64,000 nt of DNA from Roseiarcus sp963783175 (GTDB lineage Bacteria; Pseudomonadota; Alphaproteobacteria; Rhizobiales; Beijerinckiaceae): the NCBI GenBank assembly GCA_963783175.1, contig CAWANG010000035.1, forward strand, positions 1-64,000, read 5' to 3'. Position 1 is the first letter of the stretch. Each line of letters starts with the position of its first letter. A program made the translations under genes and the position numbers. This document shows positions 52,941 to 62,002 of this stretch, in pieces. Under the pieces are notes generated by a model, which saw nothing but the letters and a program-made list of their open reading frames with translations, did not search any database and had not been told where the DNA came from.

Positions 52941-54281
52941 ATGAATGAGCGCGATGTGATCACGCCACAGATGCGGCGGCCATTTTATCCGGCGACGGCG
53001 GATTTTGTCAGCGGAACTGATTCACCGCGCGAATTTCTGGAGCGCTGCATTGCGGAACTCGATGCCTGGGAGCCGAAGATTTGGGCCTTCGTCACAGTCA
53101 ACCTCGCCGCTGCCAGGGAGGCCGCGGACCGCTCGACCGAGCGCTGGCGGGTCGGCAAGCCGCTTTCGCCAATCGATGGCATGCCGATCGGGGTGAAGGA
53201 CATTATGGAGACCATCGACATGCCCACTGAATACGGTTCGCCGCTGTTTGTCGGTTTCCGCAGTGAGCGCGACTGCGCAAGCGTTGCGGCGCTGCGCGAG
53301 GCCGGCGCGGTGATCCTCGGCAAGACGGTGACGACCGAGTTTGGCCTTACGGAGCCGCTCGGGACACGCAATCCTTGGGACCTGTCCCGTACGCCGGGGG
53401 GTTCCAGTAGCGGTTCGCCCGCCGCGGTCGCCGTGGGCGCGATCAGCGTCGGGCTTGGCACCCAAGTGCTCGGCTCGATATTGCGGCCGGCCAGTTTCTG
53501 CGGCTGCTTCGGTTTCAAGCCGACGTTTGGAGCGATCAACCGCGGCGGGAGCTATGATGCCCTTTCCCAAAGTACGCACGGCCCGCTCGCTGCAAGTCTG
53601 CCGGATGCATGGCAAGTTGCTTTCGAGATGTCTCACCGCGCCGGCGGAGACCCAGGTTTCCCGGGCCTTTACGGTCCGCCGACCTCACCCACGCCGTGCA
53701 AACCGCAGCGACTTGCGGTCCTGGAGACCGATGGCTGGGGAGCGGCGACACCAGGGGCCAGGGAGGCTTTCGAAAAAGCGTCGGCAAAACTCAAGTCAGC
53801 GGGCGTCACACTCGCGTCGCGTGTCGCAGCGCTCGAGGGCGCAATCCAGGGCGCTCGGGAACTCTCCCTGAGAATCATCATCTGGGAGTCGCATTGGCCG
53901 ATCAATACTTACCGGGCGCGCGACGCCAGCAAACTCAGCAAGGCGACGCTCGAGCGCTGCACCCAGGCTGAGGCGATGACACTCGATGACTATCGCAGCG
54001 ACCTGAGGGAACGGGATCAACGACGGGCCGCCTATCAAGCGCTGGCGGCGGAATTCGATGCCTGCATCACCCTAGCGGCGCCCGGCGCGGCTCCGATCGG
54101 CCTCGGTGCGACCGGAGACCCGACATTCGCGGCGCCAGCTACCATGCTCGGCGTCCCTGCGATCTCTCTTCCAGTGCTTCAAGACGACAGCCTGCCGCTC
54201 GGGCTTCAGCTGTTTGGCTTCGCCGACCGCGACGCGGAGCTGTATTCCACAGCGGGTAGTGTGCTCGCGGTGGTGAAGTGA
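52941..54281 (+). CDS. amidase, amidase-signature family
   Basis: A 446-residue hydrolase of the Ser-cisSer-Lys amidase family. Lys in MPIGVKDIMETIDMPTEYG; the signature RTPGGSSSGSPAAVAVGAIS holds the middle serine; the nucleophile region is GLGTQVLGSILRPASFCGC. The usual TGGSIRRPA reads VLGSILRPA here, so the loop before the nucleophile is atypical. Substrate unknown: amides from aryl acetamides to allophanate are possible. GAGAGGAAG gives a good ribosome site. The gene is alone, between acquired-looking DNA and an IS1182 element. Confidence 0.9.
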   Translation: MNERDVITPQMRRPFYPATADFVSGTDSPREFLERCIAELDAWEPKIWAFVTVNLAAAREAADRSTERWRVGKPLSPIDGMPIGVKDIMETIDMPTEYGSPLFVGFRSERDCASVAALREAGAVILGKTVTTEFGLTEPLGTRNPWDLSRTPGGSSSGSPAAVAVGAISVGLGTQVLGSILRPASFCGCFGFKPTFGAINRGGSYDALSQSTHGPLAASLPDAWQVAFEMSHRAGGDPGFPGLYGPPTSPTPCKPQRLAVLETDGWGAATPGAREAFEKASAKLKSAGVTLASRVAALEGAIQGARELSLRIIIWESHWPINTYRARDASKLSKATLERCTQAEAMTLDDYRSDLRERDQRRAAYQALAAEFDACITLAAPGAAPIGLGATGDPTFAAPATMLGVPAISLPVLQDDSLPLGLQLFGFADRDAELYSTAGSVLAVVK

Positions 54282-54482
54282 CGCCGACTCGCAGGAACGT
54301 CGGTGCGATGTCGCATTGTAATTCGGCGAGTCCACCTCAAGCCCTGACGGCCGCTTCACGTCGACCTCGACTTCTTCGCTGGGCGGTCGGCAATGTCCCC
54401 TCGTTGCGCGGAGGGGACGGCTGGAGTTGACGTTTAGCGGTCATTCCTTGATTGCGGTCCGCAAGCGTCGCAATTGGGCGCA

Positions 54483-56075
54483 GGCTGTGTGAAAACGTTG
54501 GTTGGGTTAGAATCCTGATGAATTGAGTCGGGGTTCATGATGAAGCGCTTTGTCGAGGGCGAGGACCGAACGCAAGGCGTTTTGCTGCCCGAGTTCGTTG
54601 ACGACTACGTGGCTGAAGACAATCCGGTGCGGGTGATCGACGTCTTTGTCGACGAACTGGATTTGCGGGCGCTGGGGTTTGAGGGCGTCGTGCCGGAAAC
54701 GACGGGTCGGCCGGCCTACCATCCCGCCACGATGCTGAAGATCTACGTCTACGGCTACATCAACCAGGTCCAGTCGAGCCGACGTTTGGAGCGCGAAACG
54801 GCGCGCAACGTCGAGATGATGTGGCTGACGGGCCGGCTCACGCCGGATTTCAAGACGATCGCGGATTTTCGCAAGGACAACGGCGCGGCGATCCGCTCCG
54901 CCTGCCGGCAGTTTGTCGCGCTGTGTCGTGGTCTGAATCTTTTCGCCCAGGCGATCGTCGCGATCGACGGCAGTCGGTTCAAGGCGGTCAATTCCCGCGA
55001 CCGGTCCTTTTCGCGCGGCTCGATTGAGCGCCGCATGGAGCAGGTCGAGGCGAGCATCGAGCGCTATCTGGCGGCGCTGGAGACGGCGGACCGTCAGGAA
55101 GGCGAGGTGGCTGAAGCCACGTCGGCGCGGCTGAAGGACAAGATCGCCTCATTGCGGGAGCAGATGCGCAGGTACAAGGCGCTGGAAGCCGCCGTGCGCG
55201 CCGCGCCGGACAAGCAGATTTCGCTGACTGACCCCGACGCGCGATCCATGGCGACGAGCGGCAAGGACACGGGGTTGGTCGGCTACAATGTGCAGGCCGT
55301 GGTCGATACGCAGCATCACCTGATCGTTGCGCACGAGGTCACCAATATCGGCAACGATCGCAGCCAGCTCTCCACGATGGCCAAGCAGGCGCAAGAAGCG
55401 ACGGGCGTGCGCGAACTGACGGCGATCGCCGATCGCGGCTACTTCAAAGGCGAAGAGATTCTGGCCTGCGAGGCGACGGGCGTGACGCCGCTCGTTCCGA
55501 AGCCGCTGACCTCAGGCGCCAAGGCGGACGGCCGGTTCGGCAAGCAGGATTTCGTCTACGACACGGGCGAAGACGTCTATCGTTGTCCTGCCGGCGAGAA
55601 GCTGACCTGGCGATATTGGAATGTCGAGGCGGGGCGAAAGTTGCATAACTACTGGACGACGAAATGCACCGGCTGCGCGCTGAAATCGAAGTGCACGCCT
55701 GCAAAGGAGCGGCGCGTCAAGCGTTGGGAGCACGAAGCCGTGCTCGACGCGATGCAGGAGCGGTTAGACCGGGCGCCCAAGACCATGCGCATCCGACGCC
55801 AGACCGCAGAACATCCATTCGGAACCATCAAAGCGTGGATGGGCGCGACCCACTTCAGGCTGCGCATCCTCGAAAAGGTCAGCGCGGAGATGAGCCTTCA
55901 CGTTCTCGCCTACAATCTGAAGCGGATGATCGCCATCCTCGGGGTGCAGCCGCTCATCCAGGCGATGAGGGCCGCCTGAGCCCCTCTCCGTATGAAAATC
56001 TAAACCGCCAGCAAACCCAACCGCGCCTCCTGCGCTCCCCCAATAGGCTCTTGAAATTCGCCTTTTCGCACGGCC
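54483..56075 (+). mobile_element. IS1182-family element
   Basis: A 1593-bp insertion sequence. Terminal inverted repeats: GGCTGTGTGAAAACG at 54483-54497 and the complement of GGCCGTGCGAAAAGG at 56061-56075, 12 of 15 matching. It contains one uninterrupted transposase, so it is the only element in the window that looks able to move. I do not see a target duplication. Its right end is about 80 bases from the remnant of a TPR gene. Confidence 0.85.
54537..55979 (+). CDS. IS1182-family transposase
   Basis: A 480-residue DDE transposase. N-terminal DUF772-like domain: DLRALGFEGVVPETTGRPAY, HPATMLKIYVYGYINQVQSS. The DDE domain has IVAIDGSRFKAVNSRDRSFS (first Asp), a coiled-coil insert at about residues 160-225, and DPDARSMATSGKDTGLVGYN. 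Then come LTAIADRGYFKGEEILACE (second Asp) and the C-terminal RIRRQTAEHPFGTIKAWMGA with the Glu. A zinc-ribbon-like CTGCALKSKC lies before it. Full length, no defects seen. Confidence 0.93.
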   Translation: MMKRFVEGEDRTQGVLLPEFVDDYVAEDNPVRVIDVFVDELDLRALGFEGVVPETTGRPAYHPATMLKIYVYGYINQVQSSRRLERETARNVEMMWLTGRLTPDFKTIADFRKDNGAAIRSACRQFVALCRGLNLFAQAIVAIDGSRFKAVNSRDRSFSRGSIERRMEQVEASIERYLAALETADRQEGEVAEATSARLKDKIASLREQMRRYKALEAAVRAAPDKQISLTDPDARSMATSGKDTGLVGYNVQAVVDTQHHLIVAHEVTNIGNDRSQLSTMAKQAQEATGVRELTAIADRGYFKGEEILACEATGVTPLVPKPLTSGAKADGRFGKQDFVYDTGEDVYRCPAGEKLTWRYWNVEAGRKLHNYWTTKCTGCALKSKCTPAKERRVKRWEHEAVLDAMQERLDRAPKTMRIRRQTAEHPFGTIKAWMGATHFRLRILEKVSAEMSLHVLAYNLKRMIAILGVQPLIQAMRAA

Positions 56076-56154
56076 TCGGCGGATTGCAGACGTTCGTTAT
56101 CCCTCGTCGACACGGCGAGGATCGTCGTCAACTCGCTCGCGAGCGGCGGCGCAT

Positions 56155-56275
56155 TCACTCCCCCGGCAGCCCCGCCTTGCGTAGCGCGTCGTACCACGCC
56201 TGCGTGTAACTCGGGAAAGCTTGCTCCCCATCATCCATTTGACGTTTAGCTTGGGATTGAGGCGGCGAGAACCTT
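56155..56275 (-). pseudogene. 3' remnant of a TolB/TPR-type signalling gene
   Basis: About 120 bases resemble the extreme C-terminus of the neighbouring wHTH-TPR gene: RRLNPKLNVKWMM here against RRLNPKFTVKSMI there, then, after a frame change, AWYDALRKAGLPGE against AVFEGVRKAGLPEE. The rest of the gene is gone. It is probably the stump of a second family member lost by deletion or IS activity. Confidence 0.7.
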
Positions 56276-56353
56276 GATCGGGACGCCGGCAGAACTTCGC
56301 GAAGGCCGGAAAGCGGACTTTAGGGAAGGCTGCGGTCGCTCGCTTCGCGCCGG

Positions 56354-58242
56354 TCACTCCTCTGGCAGCCCGGCCTTTCGAACGCCCTCGAACACGGCTG
56401 GCCAATTCGGCATATGCTCGATCATCGACTTGACCGTGAACTTCGGATTCAGGCGGCGAGCATCGGCCAAGGAGGCCTTGGCCTCATCGATTCTGCCGGC
56501 ATCGGCGTAGGCCGCCGACAGCCTCGCGTAAACGAAAAACTCGCGAAAGCCAGAGTCGAGCGCCTTGCGATAGGCGTCGATCGCCGCGTCGAAACGGCCG
56601 AGGTTGATGTCCGCGTCGCCGGCGATCATGAGAAATGTGGTGTTAAGGAAGTCGCGCGGGCTCAGCCACATCGCCCGCTCTGCGTCGGTCCTCGCCTGTT
56701 CGAAGCGGCCGAGAGCATTTTCGGCGCTGGCGCGCGGCATGTAGAGCAGGACGTCATTGGGGTTGATGGCGAGTCCGACGTCTGTGACATCAAGGGCTTG
56801 GCTGGGCCGGCCAGTTTCCGACAGATACATAGCCTTTGTGTAGTAGGCAGGGATATTTGCAGGATTGAGCACAATCGCCCGATTGGCCTGCCCCAGCACT
56901 TTGGCTTCGTAGTCGGTTCCGGGATCGCGCCACCCGAAGCCATAATCAACCAGGTAGGTTTCGGCGCTTCCAGCCACCGCCAAGGGGTCGTTGGGATCAA
57001 TCTGGAGCGCGCGGTCGAACAAATCCCGGGCTTGGTGGAAGGTCTCGCGCTTGTCTTCCGAGGGGAGTCGATTGGCGCGCAGGACGAGGTCCCAGCCGCG
57101 TATGGCCAGATCGACGGCGTCCGGATTTTTCGAACTCACCCCCTTTTCAGCCTCCGCCCTGACCAGCTCCGGGCCCAAAGCGCGAGCCAATCTGGCGACC
57201 ACTTGATCCTGCACTTTGAGGAGGTCGGCCACGTCTTCGTCGAATTGGTCCGCCCACAGATGCGCGCCGGTCTCGGTGTCGATCAGCTGCGCATTGACCC
57301 GCAGCCGACCGGGGCCGCGCTGCACTGAGCCTTCGAGCACGTAGCGAACGCCAAGCTCCCTGCCGATCTCTTTGGCGTCTACATTTCTGCCCTTGTAGGT
57401 GAAGGCAGTGTTGCGCGCGATGACGAGACTGTCGGACATGCGCGAAATCTGGGTGGTGAGGCTCTCGGTGACGCCGTCGACGAAATAATCCTGAGCAGAA
57501 TCGCCGGAGAGATTGGCGAACGGCAGCACGACGATCGAGAGGTGGGGAGCCTGCGCCGGTTTAGTCACGCGGCCGCCGATGAGAAACCAGCCGCCGCCAG
57601 TAGCCAGCAGGACAATAGCGGCGATGGCGGCGGCGAGCGGTACGAAGCCAAAGCGGAGCTTGGTCGCCGGCGGCCTTACCCGATCGTCCGGCGTCGCCTG
57701 CGACGCCGGCTCCAACTCAGCCGCCCATTCGGCTTTGGCGCATTCCTCCGGCGGCGCGGGGCTCCCCGGGTACTGCTCCAGGCGCCGCTGATCGTTGTGG
57801 GGCGCGAAGACGCCGATCGGAGGATCCTGCCGGATGGCGGAGTCTTCGACAGCCCGTCGAACCGATAGCCCTCGCCTGGGACGGTGACGATCAGCCGCGG
57901 CTCCTTGGGGTCGGCCTCGATCTTGCGGCGTAGTCTGCCGATCAGCACGTCGACGCTACGGTCGAACGGCTCGAAACGTCGACCGGCGAGAGCGTCCAGC
58001 AGCGTATCTCGGCTGACCACCCGTCCCCGTCGGCTGACGAACACACGCAACAGCGCGAACTCGCCCCGCGTCAGCAGGATCGCCTCGCCGGATTCGCGCG
58101 TAAGCGTGGAGGCGTCGAGATCAAGGACGAGGCCCGCGAAGCGCTCGGGCGACGACGCTTCGCCAAGAGGCCTTAGACCGCCAGCTTCCGGAACGTCGCG
58201 CATGGCGAGCCCGTCCAAGTCCAGAGTCTGTCGAGACTGCAT
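56354..58242 (-). pseudogene. CadC-like regulator: winged helix, membrane span, TolB-like, TPR; frameshifted
   Basis: Reading order on the minus strand: an OmpR-type winged helix (LTRGEFALLRVFVSRRGRVV, DVLIGRLRRKIEADPKEPRL, VPGEGYRFDGLS) in residues about 30-130, a linker, one membrane span (FVPLAAAIAAIVLLATGGGW), a TolB-like part (LSIVVLPFANLSGDSAQDYF, RNTAFTYKGRNVDAKEIGRE, YVLEGSVQRG), and TPR repeats to KAGLPEE. A missing base near 57826-57834 puts winged helix and remainder in different frames; restored length would be about 629 residues. Such proteins are membrane-bound one-component regulators. As sequenced, the DNA-binding part would be released from the membrane part. Confidence 0.85.
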
Positions 58243-58357
58243 CCAACCTGTGCGGTTTACAAGCCATTTACAGGGCTGACGTCCGCTGTTTACGGCAGTC
58301 GTTCAATCTCGGCGCTTCGGCGTAGCCAGTTCCGTCGAAATGAATCAGGAGCAAACC

Positions 58358-58696
58358 ATGCCTAGAGCATCGAAATTGATTTCAATAACTGCATTGGCGC
58401 TCGTATTCGGCCCTCCCGTCGTTGCGGTGGCAAGTCCCGTCACTGACGCCGACTTGCGGGGCAAGACGGTTTGCTGGAGCTATGGTGGAACTCGCAACAC
58501 CTATCGCAAGGACGGGTCTTTCGATTCGAACCTGGTCGGTCACGGCACATGGCGCTTGGTCGCTGACCGGCTGACCGAAGACGGAGACCACGGCGTCTAC
58601 ACCTTCACGATCGATAAGGACGGACAAACTCTCCACATGTACCGGAAGACTCCAGACGGTGGCTCTGTGGAGGTTTGGGGGCACTACTGCAATTGA
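58358..58696 (+). CDS. small secreted protein of unknown function
   Basis: A 112-residue protein with a signal peptide (MPRASKLISITALALVFGPP to AVAS). The mature part is LRGKTVCWSYGGTRNTYRKD, GTWRLVADRLTEDG, TFTIDKDGQTLHMYRKT, VWGHYC: two cysteines, probably one disulfide, and a beta-rich lipocalin-like look. AGGAG before the second ATG decides the start. It is divergent from the CadC-like gene, whose product could regulate it. Function unknown. Confidence 0.82.
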   Translation: MPRASKLISITALALVFGPPVVAVASPVTDADLRGKTVCWSYGGTRNTYRKDGSFDSNLVGHGTWRLVADRLTEDGDHGVYTFTIDKDGQTLHMYRKTPDGGSVEVWGHYCN

Positions 58697-58875
58697 GTCC
58701 CCGGGACCTAAGCCGATTCTCCTGGGCCGATTGCGGTCGAGGCCCGCCCCACAGACCTCGGGCCGCCACTCCGACTTCGCGCGATTGACGCAGAGCCTCC
58801 CCGTCGGCCTCCTTTCGTGCTCATGCACGAACACCGGGTAGGCCCTCACGGAACACAGGGGGATTTGTATACAGC

Positions 58876-59158
58876 CTAGGTCTGCGCGCTCTTCTGCACC
58901 GCCTCGATCTGCTTTTTGAGCGGCTCGAAAGCGGCAGTGAACACGGCGGTGGTCAATTGGGCTATGTGCTGGCTGTCGCTGACAGCGGCTTGAACCCCTT
59001 CCTTGATCAGCCGCTGCTGCAATTCCATGAACTCCATCGGGCTCTTTACTGCGGCCAGCGCCCGCATCGCAGTGGTCAGGTTCTTGGCATTCTTAGTCGC
59101 CAATTCCTGATACGCCGTTGTCAACTCCTGAATGGCGGCTCTCGGTAATGTGCGCCAT
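58876..59158 (-). pseudogene. phasin-like protein, frameshifted near the N-terminus
   Basis: The readable part, AYQELATKNAKNLTTAMRAL, AVKSPMEFMELQQRLIKEGV, FTAAFEPLKKQIEAVQKSAQ, is the phasin core that coats polyhydroxyalkanoate granules. An ATG at 59158 begins MAHITES but leaves the frame at the GG of 59137-59138. With one base less it continues AIQELTTAYQEL. Alternatively translation may start at the in-frame TTG (59124), giving 82 residues. Short for a phasin (usually 100-180). Confidence 0.7.
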
Positions 59159-59343
59159 GCCCGATACTATGATGGCGTCGGCGATTTGTGAATCCCGCTA
59201 GCCGAGCATTCGCAAGGTCTGCAAGGATTTCGCACCTCAATCCTGAGGCGTAAAAATCGAAGAGTTTGAGATGGCAGAAGCGTGGGAGCATGCCTTTGCG
59301 CGCCCACGAGGCGGCGAGTTGTTCATGACATGGTTCACGCCTG

Positions 59344-59803
59344 ATGTCTGTCGAGCCTATGCCCCCTGATATCGAGCGGATTCTGGAATTGGCCTTCCCG
59401 GGGGAACACGCCCGATATTTTAGCCCGATGGCGATCGGAAGCACACCCGCTACCGCCGATGAAGGCGCAGCAGCCATCTTGGATGGTATCAAGACGACCA
59501 CGTCATCAGGCTTCTGAGACTATCCGGATTGGCCGGATTCCCTTCGTTGTAGCCCTATGCGTTCTGCTGGACGGACAAAGCCGTATGCGGGCGATCATCG
59601 AGACAGTCCGAGTCGAGATTATTTCGTTTGGGTCGGTCGGTGAAAGCCTTGCCTGGTCTTACGGCGAAGGTGACCGAACGCTGAGTTGGTGGCGTTCGAC
59701 GATGGGAGACTTCTATCGAAACGCGGCGGCCCGCCAAGGTCTCGCATTTTCGGACGATACTGCACTCATATTCGAGTGGATGGCCGTGGCAAGACGGCTG
59801 TAA
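59344..59803 (+). pseudogene. ASCH-domain protein, nonsense codon plus frameshift
   Basis: The first part MSVEPMPPDIERILELAFPG, FSPMAIGSTPATADEGAAAI, LDGIKTTTSSGF ends at a TGA (59515-59517) where family members have Trp (FWDYPDG). Fourteen bases later an extra T (59529-59530) shifts the frame; the second part continues IPFVVALCVLLDGQSR, IIETVRVEIISFGSVGESLA, YGEGDRTLSWWRSTMGDFY to EWMAVARRL. ASCH domains are PUA-like RNA- or nucleotide-binding folds, some with N4-acetylcytidine amidohydrolase activity. Two independent lesions make real inactivation more likely than for the other broken genes here. Confidence 0.82.
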
Positions 59804-60137
59804 ACTCGTTGAGCCGAGTTTTCGCACGGTCTCCATGATTTTTGCATCATCGGCAATGACCGCTATTTGCGCATTCCTTCCGTACCGGTTACCAAGCGAG
59901 AAGGGCAGCAAAGGGCCGATTTGATCCGTCCGCTACGCGTCGGGAATGGCTGCTACTTGCGCAAACGAGACATAGCCTCTGGGACGCGCGGCCGCGTTGG
60001 CCACCCTTCTTGTTCGAGTAGCCAAGCCGCGCTCGTGGTGGCACCGTATGCGTCCACCCGCCAAACCTGAGCCGCAAGAGGCGAGATTCCCGAATTCGGT
60101 AACCGATTACCGAGTTCGGCCCACGGTCGACTAGGAC
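59804..60137. other. 334-bp intergenic region before the island genes
   Basis: No gene is supported. It contains one strong inverted repeat, listed separately, directly before the AlpA-like gene. Nothing else recognisable is seen. Confidence 0.55.
60090..60119. repeat. 13-bp inverted repeat with 4-base loop
   Basis: CCGAATTCGGTAA and TTACCGAGTTCGG face each other across CCGA, with one mismatch. Internal sub-repeats (CGGTAA, TTACCG) give it an operator-like look. It ends 18 bases before the AlpA-like start codon and has no T-run, so a binding site is more likely than a terminator. Confidence 0.6.
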
Positions 60138-60383
60138 GTGCGAATTGCTCCGGATCACAACGGACGGAGCAACATCTTGGCAGACCACAACGCTATTCCC
60201 GAAACTGGCTTTGTTCGCCTAAAGGCGATTCTCGCCCCGAGCGGTCCGATTCCAGTGGGCAAGTCAACCTGGTGGCAAGGGGTTCGAGACGGCCGCTTCC
60301 CCAAGCCAATTAAAATAGGGCCCAAGACAACGGCGTGGCGCGCACACGATATTCGCGCGCTTATCGAGCGGCTCGGCCAATAG
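60138..60383 (+). CDS. AlpA-like helix-turn-helix regulator/excisionase
   Basis: An 81-residue protein whose last 60 residues match the AlpA/MerR-like winged HTH seen in excisionases: ETGFVRLKAILAPSGPIPVG, STWWQGVRDGRFPKPIKIGP, TAWRAHDIRALIERLGQ. These proteins bind DNA near att sites or control integrase genes. A GTG start is assumed. The next gene starts two bases after the stop, and an integrase follows, so this is an excision/regulation cassette of the island. Confidence 0.82.
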   Translation: MRIAPDHNGRSNILADHNAIPETGFVRLKAILAPSGPIPVGKSTWWQGVRDGRFPKPIKIGPKTTAWRAHDIRALIERLGQ

Positions 60384-60385
60384 CG

Positions 60386-60892
60386 GTGGCAAACCGTCGC
60401 CACAGCGCCCAGCGGATCAAGCATCGTTGGACCTACAATGTCCGCGAGGCCGCCAAGGCAACCGGCGCAACGCCAGGAACCATACGCAATTGGCAGAAGA
60501 ACGGTCTGGAGGCGGTCGTGGACGTCCACCCGGCCATATTCCGGGGCGTCGACATCATCGCCTTCCTCCGGTCGCGTAGTCGGGCGCGTAAGCAACCGTG
60601 TGGCCCAGGGCGCTTCTTTTGCTTTCGCTGCAAAACGCCCAAGCGACCAGCATACAATGAGGTCGAATTTTGGCCCGATGGACCGAAGCTCGGATGGCTC
60701 CGAGGCCTCTGCCCTGACTGCGCGGCCGTTATGAACAGGCGAGTTTCACGCGCCAAACTGAAGGCGGCGGCGGGCGATTTGACTGTTTCAATGCAACGCG
60801 CGGACTCGCGCCTAAGCGAGATGCCCATGCCCAACTGCAATGATAACTCTGAAGAGGTTACGGCCCGTGTCAAAATATTGTCCGGAAAATGA
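60386..60892 (+). CDS. HTH protein with zinc-ribbon, integrase-associated
   Basis: A 168-residue protein. Residues about 12-60 look like a MerR/excisionase-type HTH (TYNVREAAKATGATPGTIRN, WQKNGLEAVVDVHPAIFRG, VDIIAFLRSR). A CxxC...CxxC zinc ribbon follows (FFCFRCKTPKRPA, GLCPDCAAVM). The GTG is two bases after the AlpA-like gene; the end overlaps the integrase start by 53 bases. HTH plus zinc-ribbon proteins of this kind accompany tyrosine integrases in alphaproteobacterial islands, but I know no assigned function. Confidence 0.8.
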   Translation: MANRRHSAQRIKHRWTYNVREAAKATGATPGTIRNWQKNGLEAVVDVHPAIFRGVDIIAFLRSRSRARKQPCGPGRFFCFRCKTPKRPAYNEVEFWPDGPKLGWLRGLCPDCAAVMNRRVSRAKLKAAAGDLTVSMQRADSRLSEMPMPNCNDNSEEVTARVKILSGK

Positions 60893-61916
60893 ACGCGTGA
60901 AGCGGGATTACGCGTTCTATTTGGAGGCCGCGTACGGCAAGCAGAATGGGACGATTGACCCTGCTCCGCGTGCGATCGAGCGCCTCGAAGTGTCGACCAA
61001 CTACAAGCCATTCCGAAAGCTTCATTCGGAGCAGGTACGGTCCTTTCGCGCTGGGCTTGCTGAGGAACGGAACGGCCAAGGCAGGCCGCTGAGCGCCGCA
61101 ACGGTAACGTCGACGCTAAAGCAAGTGCGCGCCTTCTTCCTTTGGCTGTCGCGCGAACCAGGCTTTCGCTCGGCGCTCAACCCGAACGTAGCAAACTACT
61201 TCACGCCCTCCGCCCAAGACATTCGCGTCGCGACCGCGAGGCGTGAGAAGCGGGTGGCGACGATCGAAGAGATCAAGCACGTCCTGGCCATCATGCCGAG
61301 CGACACAACCATTGAGAAGCGCGACCGGGCACTTATCGCCTTCACAATCTTGACCGGCGCGCGTGACGGAGCGCTAGCCTCCTTTCGGCTGAAGCATCTC
61401 GATATCACGGCGCAAACTCTCTTCCAGGACGCCCGCGAGGTCCGTACGAAGGGTCGCAAAACATTCACGTCTATATTCTTCCCCGTGGGTCCCGAGTCGC
61501 GCGAGATCGTCGCCGACTACGTGGCCATACTCAGGGGTGAGCTGGGTTTTTCCGATGAAGATCCGCTTTTTCCTTCGACCCAAATGGGCCGGGGCGACGA
61601 TCGTGGTTTTGTCGCACAAGGGCTTTCACGCAGCTTCTGGAGCGGTGCCGGACCAATTCGGAGGATTTTCCGGGACGCCTTCGAGGCTGCTGGTCTTCCC
61701 TACGCAAAGCCTCATAGCTTTCGGGACACGCTGGTTCGCCTCGGACAACGCATTTGCCGAACCCCCGAGGAATGGAAAGTCTGGAGCCAAAACTTGGGAC
61801 ATGAAAGCGAGGCGACAACCTTTGTCGGCTACGGCCAAGTGCCAGCGCATCGGCACGCCGAAATCATGCGGGGATTCAACGAAGGCCGCCCCGACTTTCT
61901 GCCAGCTTCCTCTTAG
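60840..61916 (+). CDS. tyrosine recombinase/integrase
   Basis: A 358-residue site-specific recombinase. A core-binding SAM-like domain spans about residues 20-130 (ATVTSTLKQVRAFFLWLSRE). The catalytic domain has TILTGARDGALASFRLKHLD (Arg I), KGRKTFTSIFFPVG (Lys), KPHSFRDTLVRLGQRI (HxxR), NLGHESEATTFVGYGQV (His and Tyr). All catalytic residues appear present. It is the third gene of a cassette after the AlpA-like and HTH/zinc genes. It is of a different subfamily from the DUF4102 integrase 700 bases to the right. Confidence 0.92.
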   Translation: MITLKRLRPVSKYCPENERVKRDYAFYLEAAYGKQNGTIDPAPRAIERLEVSTNYKPFRKLHSEQVRSFRAGLAEERNGQGRPLSAATVTSTLKQVRAFFLWLSREPGFRSALNPNVANYFTPSAQDIRVATARREKRVATIEEIKHVLAIMPSDTTIEKRDRALIAFTILTGARDGALASFRLKHLDITAQTLFQDAREVRTKGRKTFTSIFFPVGPESREIVADYVAILRGELGFSDEDPLFPSTQMGRGDDRGFVAQGLSRSFWSGAGPIRRIFRDAFEAAGLPYAKPHSFRDTLVRLGQRICRTPEEWKVWSQNLGHESEATTFVGYGQVPAHRHAEIMRGFNEGRPDFLPASS

Positions 61917-62002
61917 TGAGCGCGTTTCTTGAGCAGCGAAGCGACAGGAGTTTTAAGTGATCTGCCCCATTCTGAGCAGGCCTCAAGGCGCGGACAGCTC
62001 TG

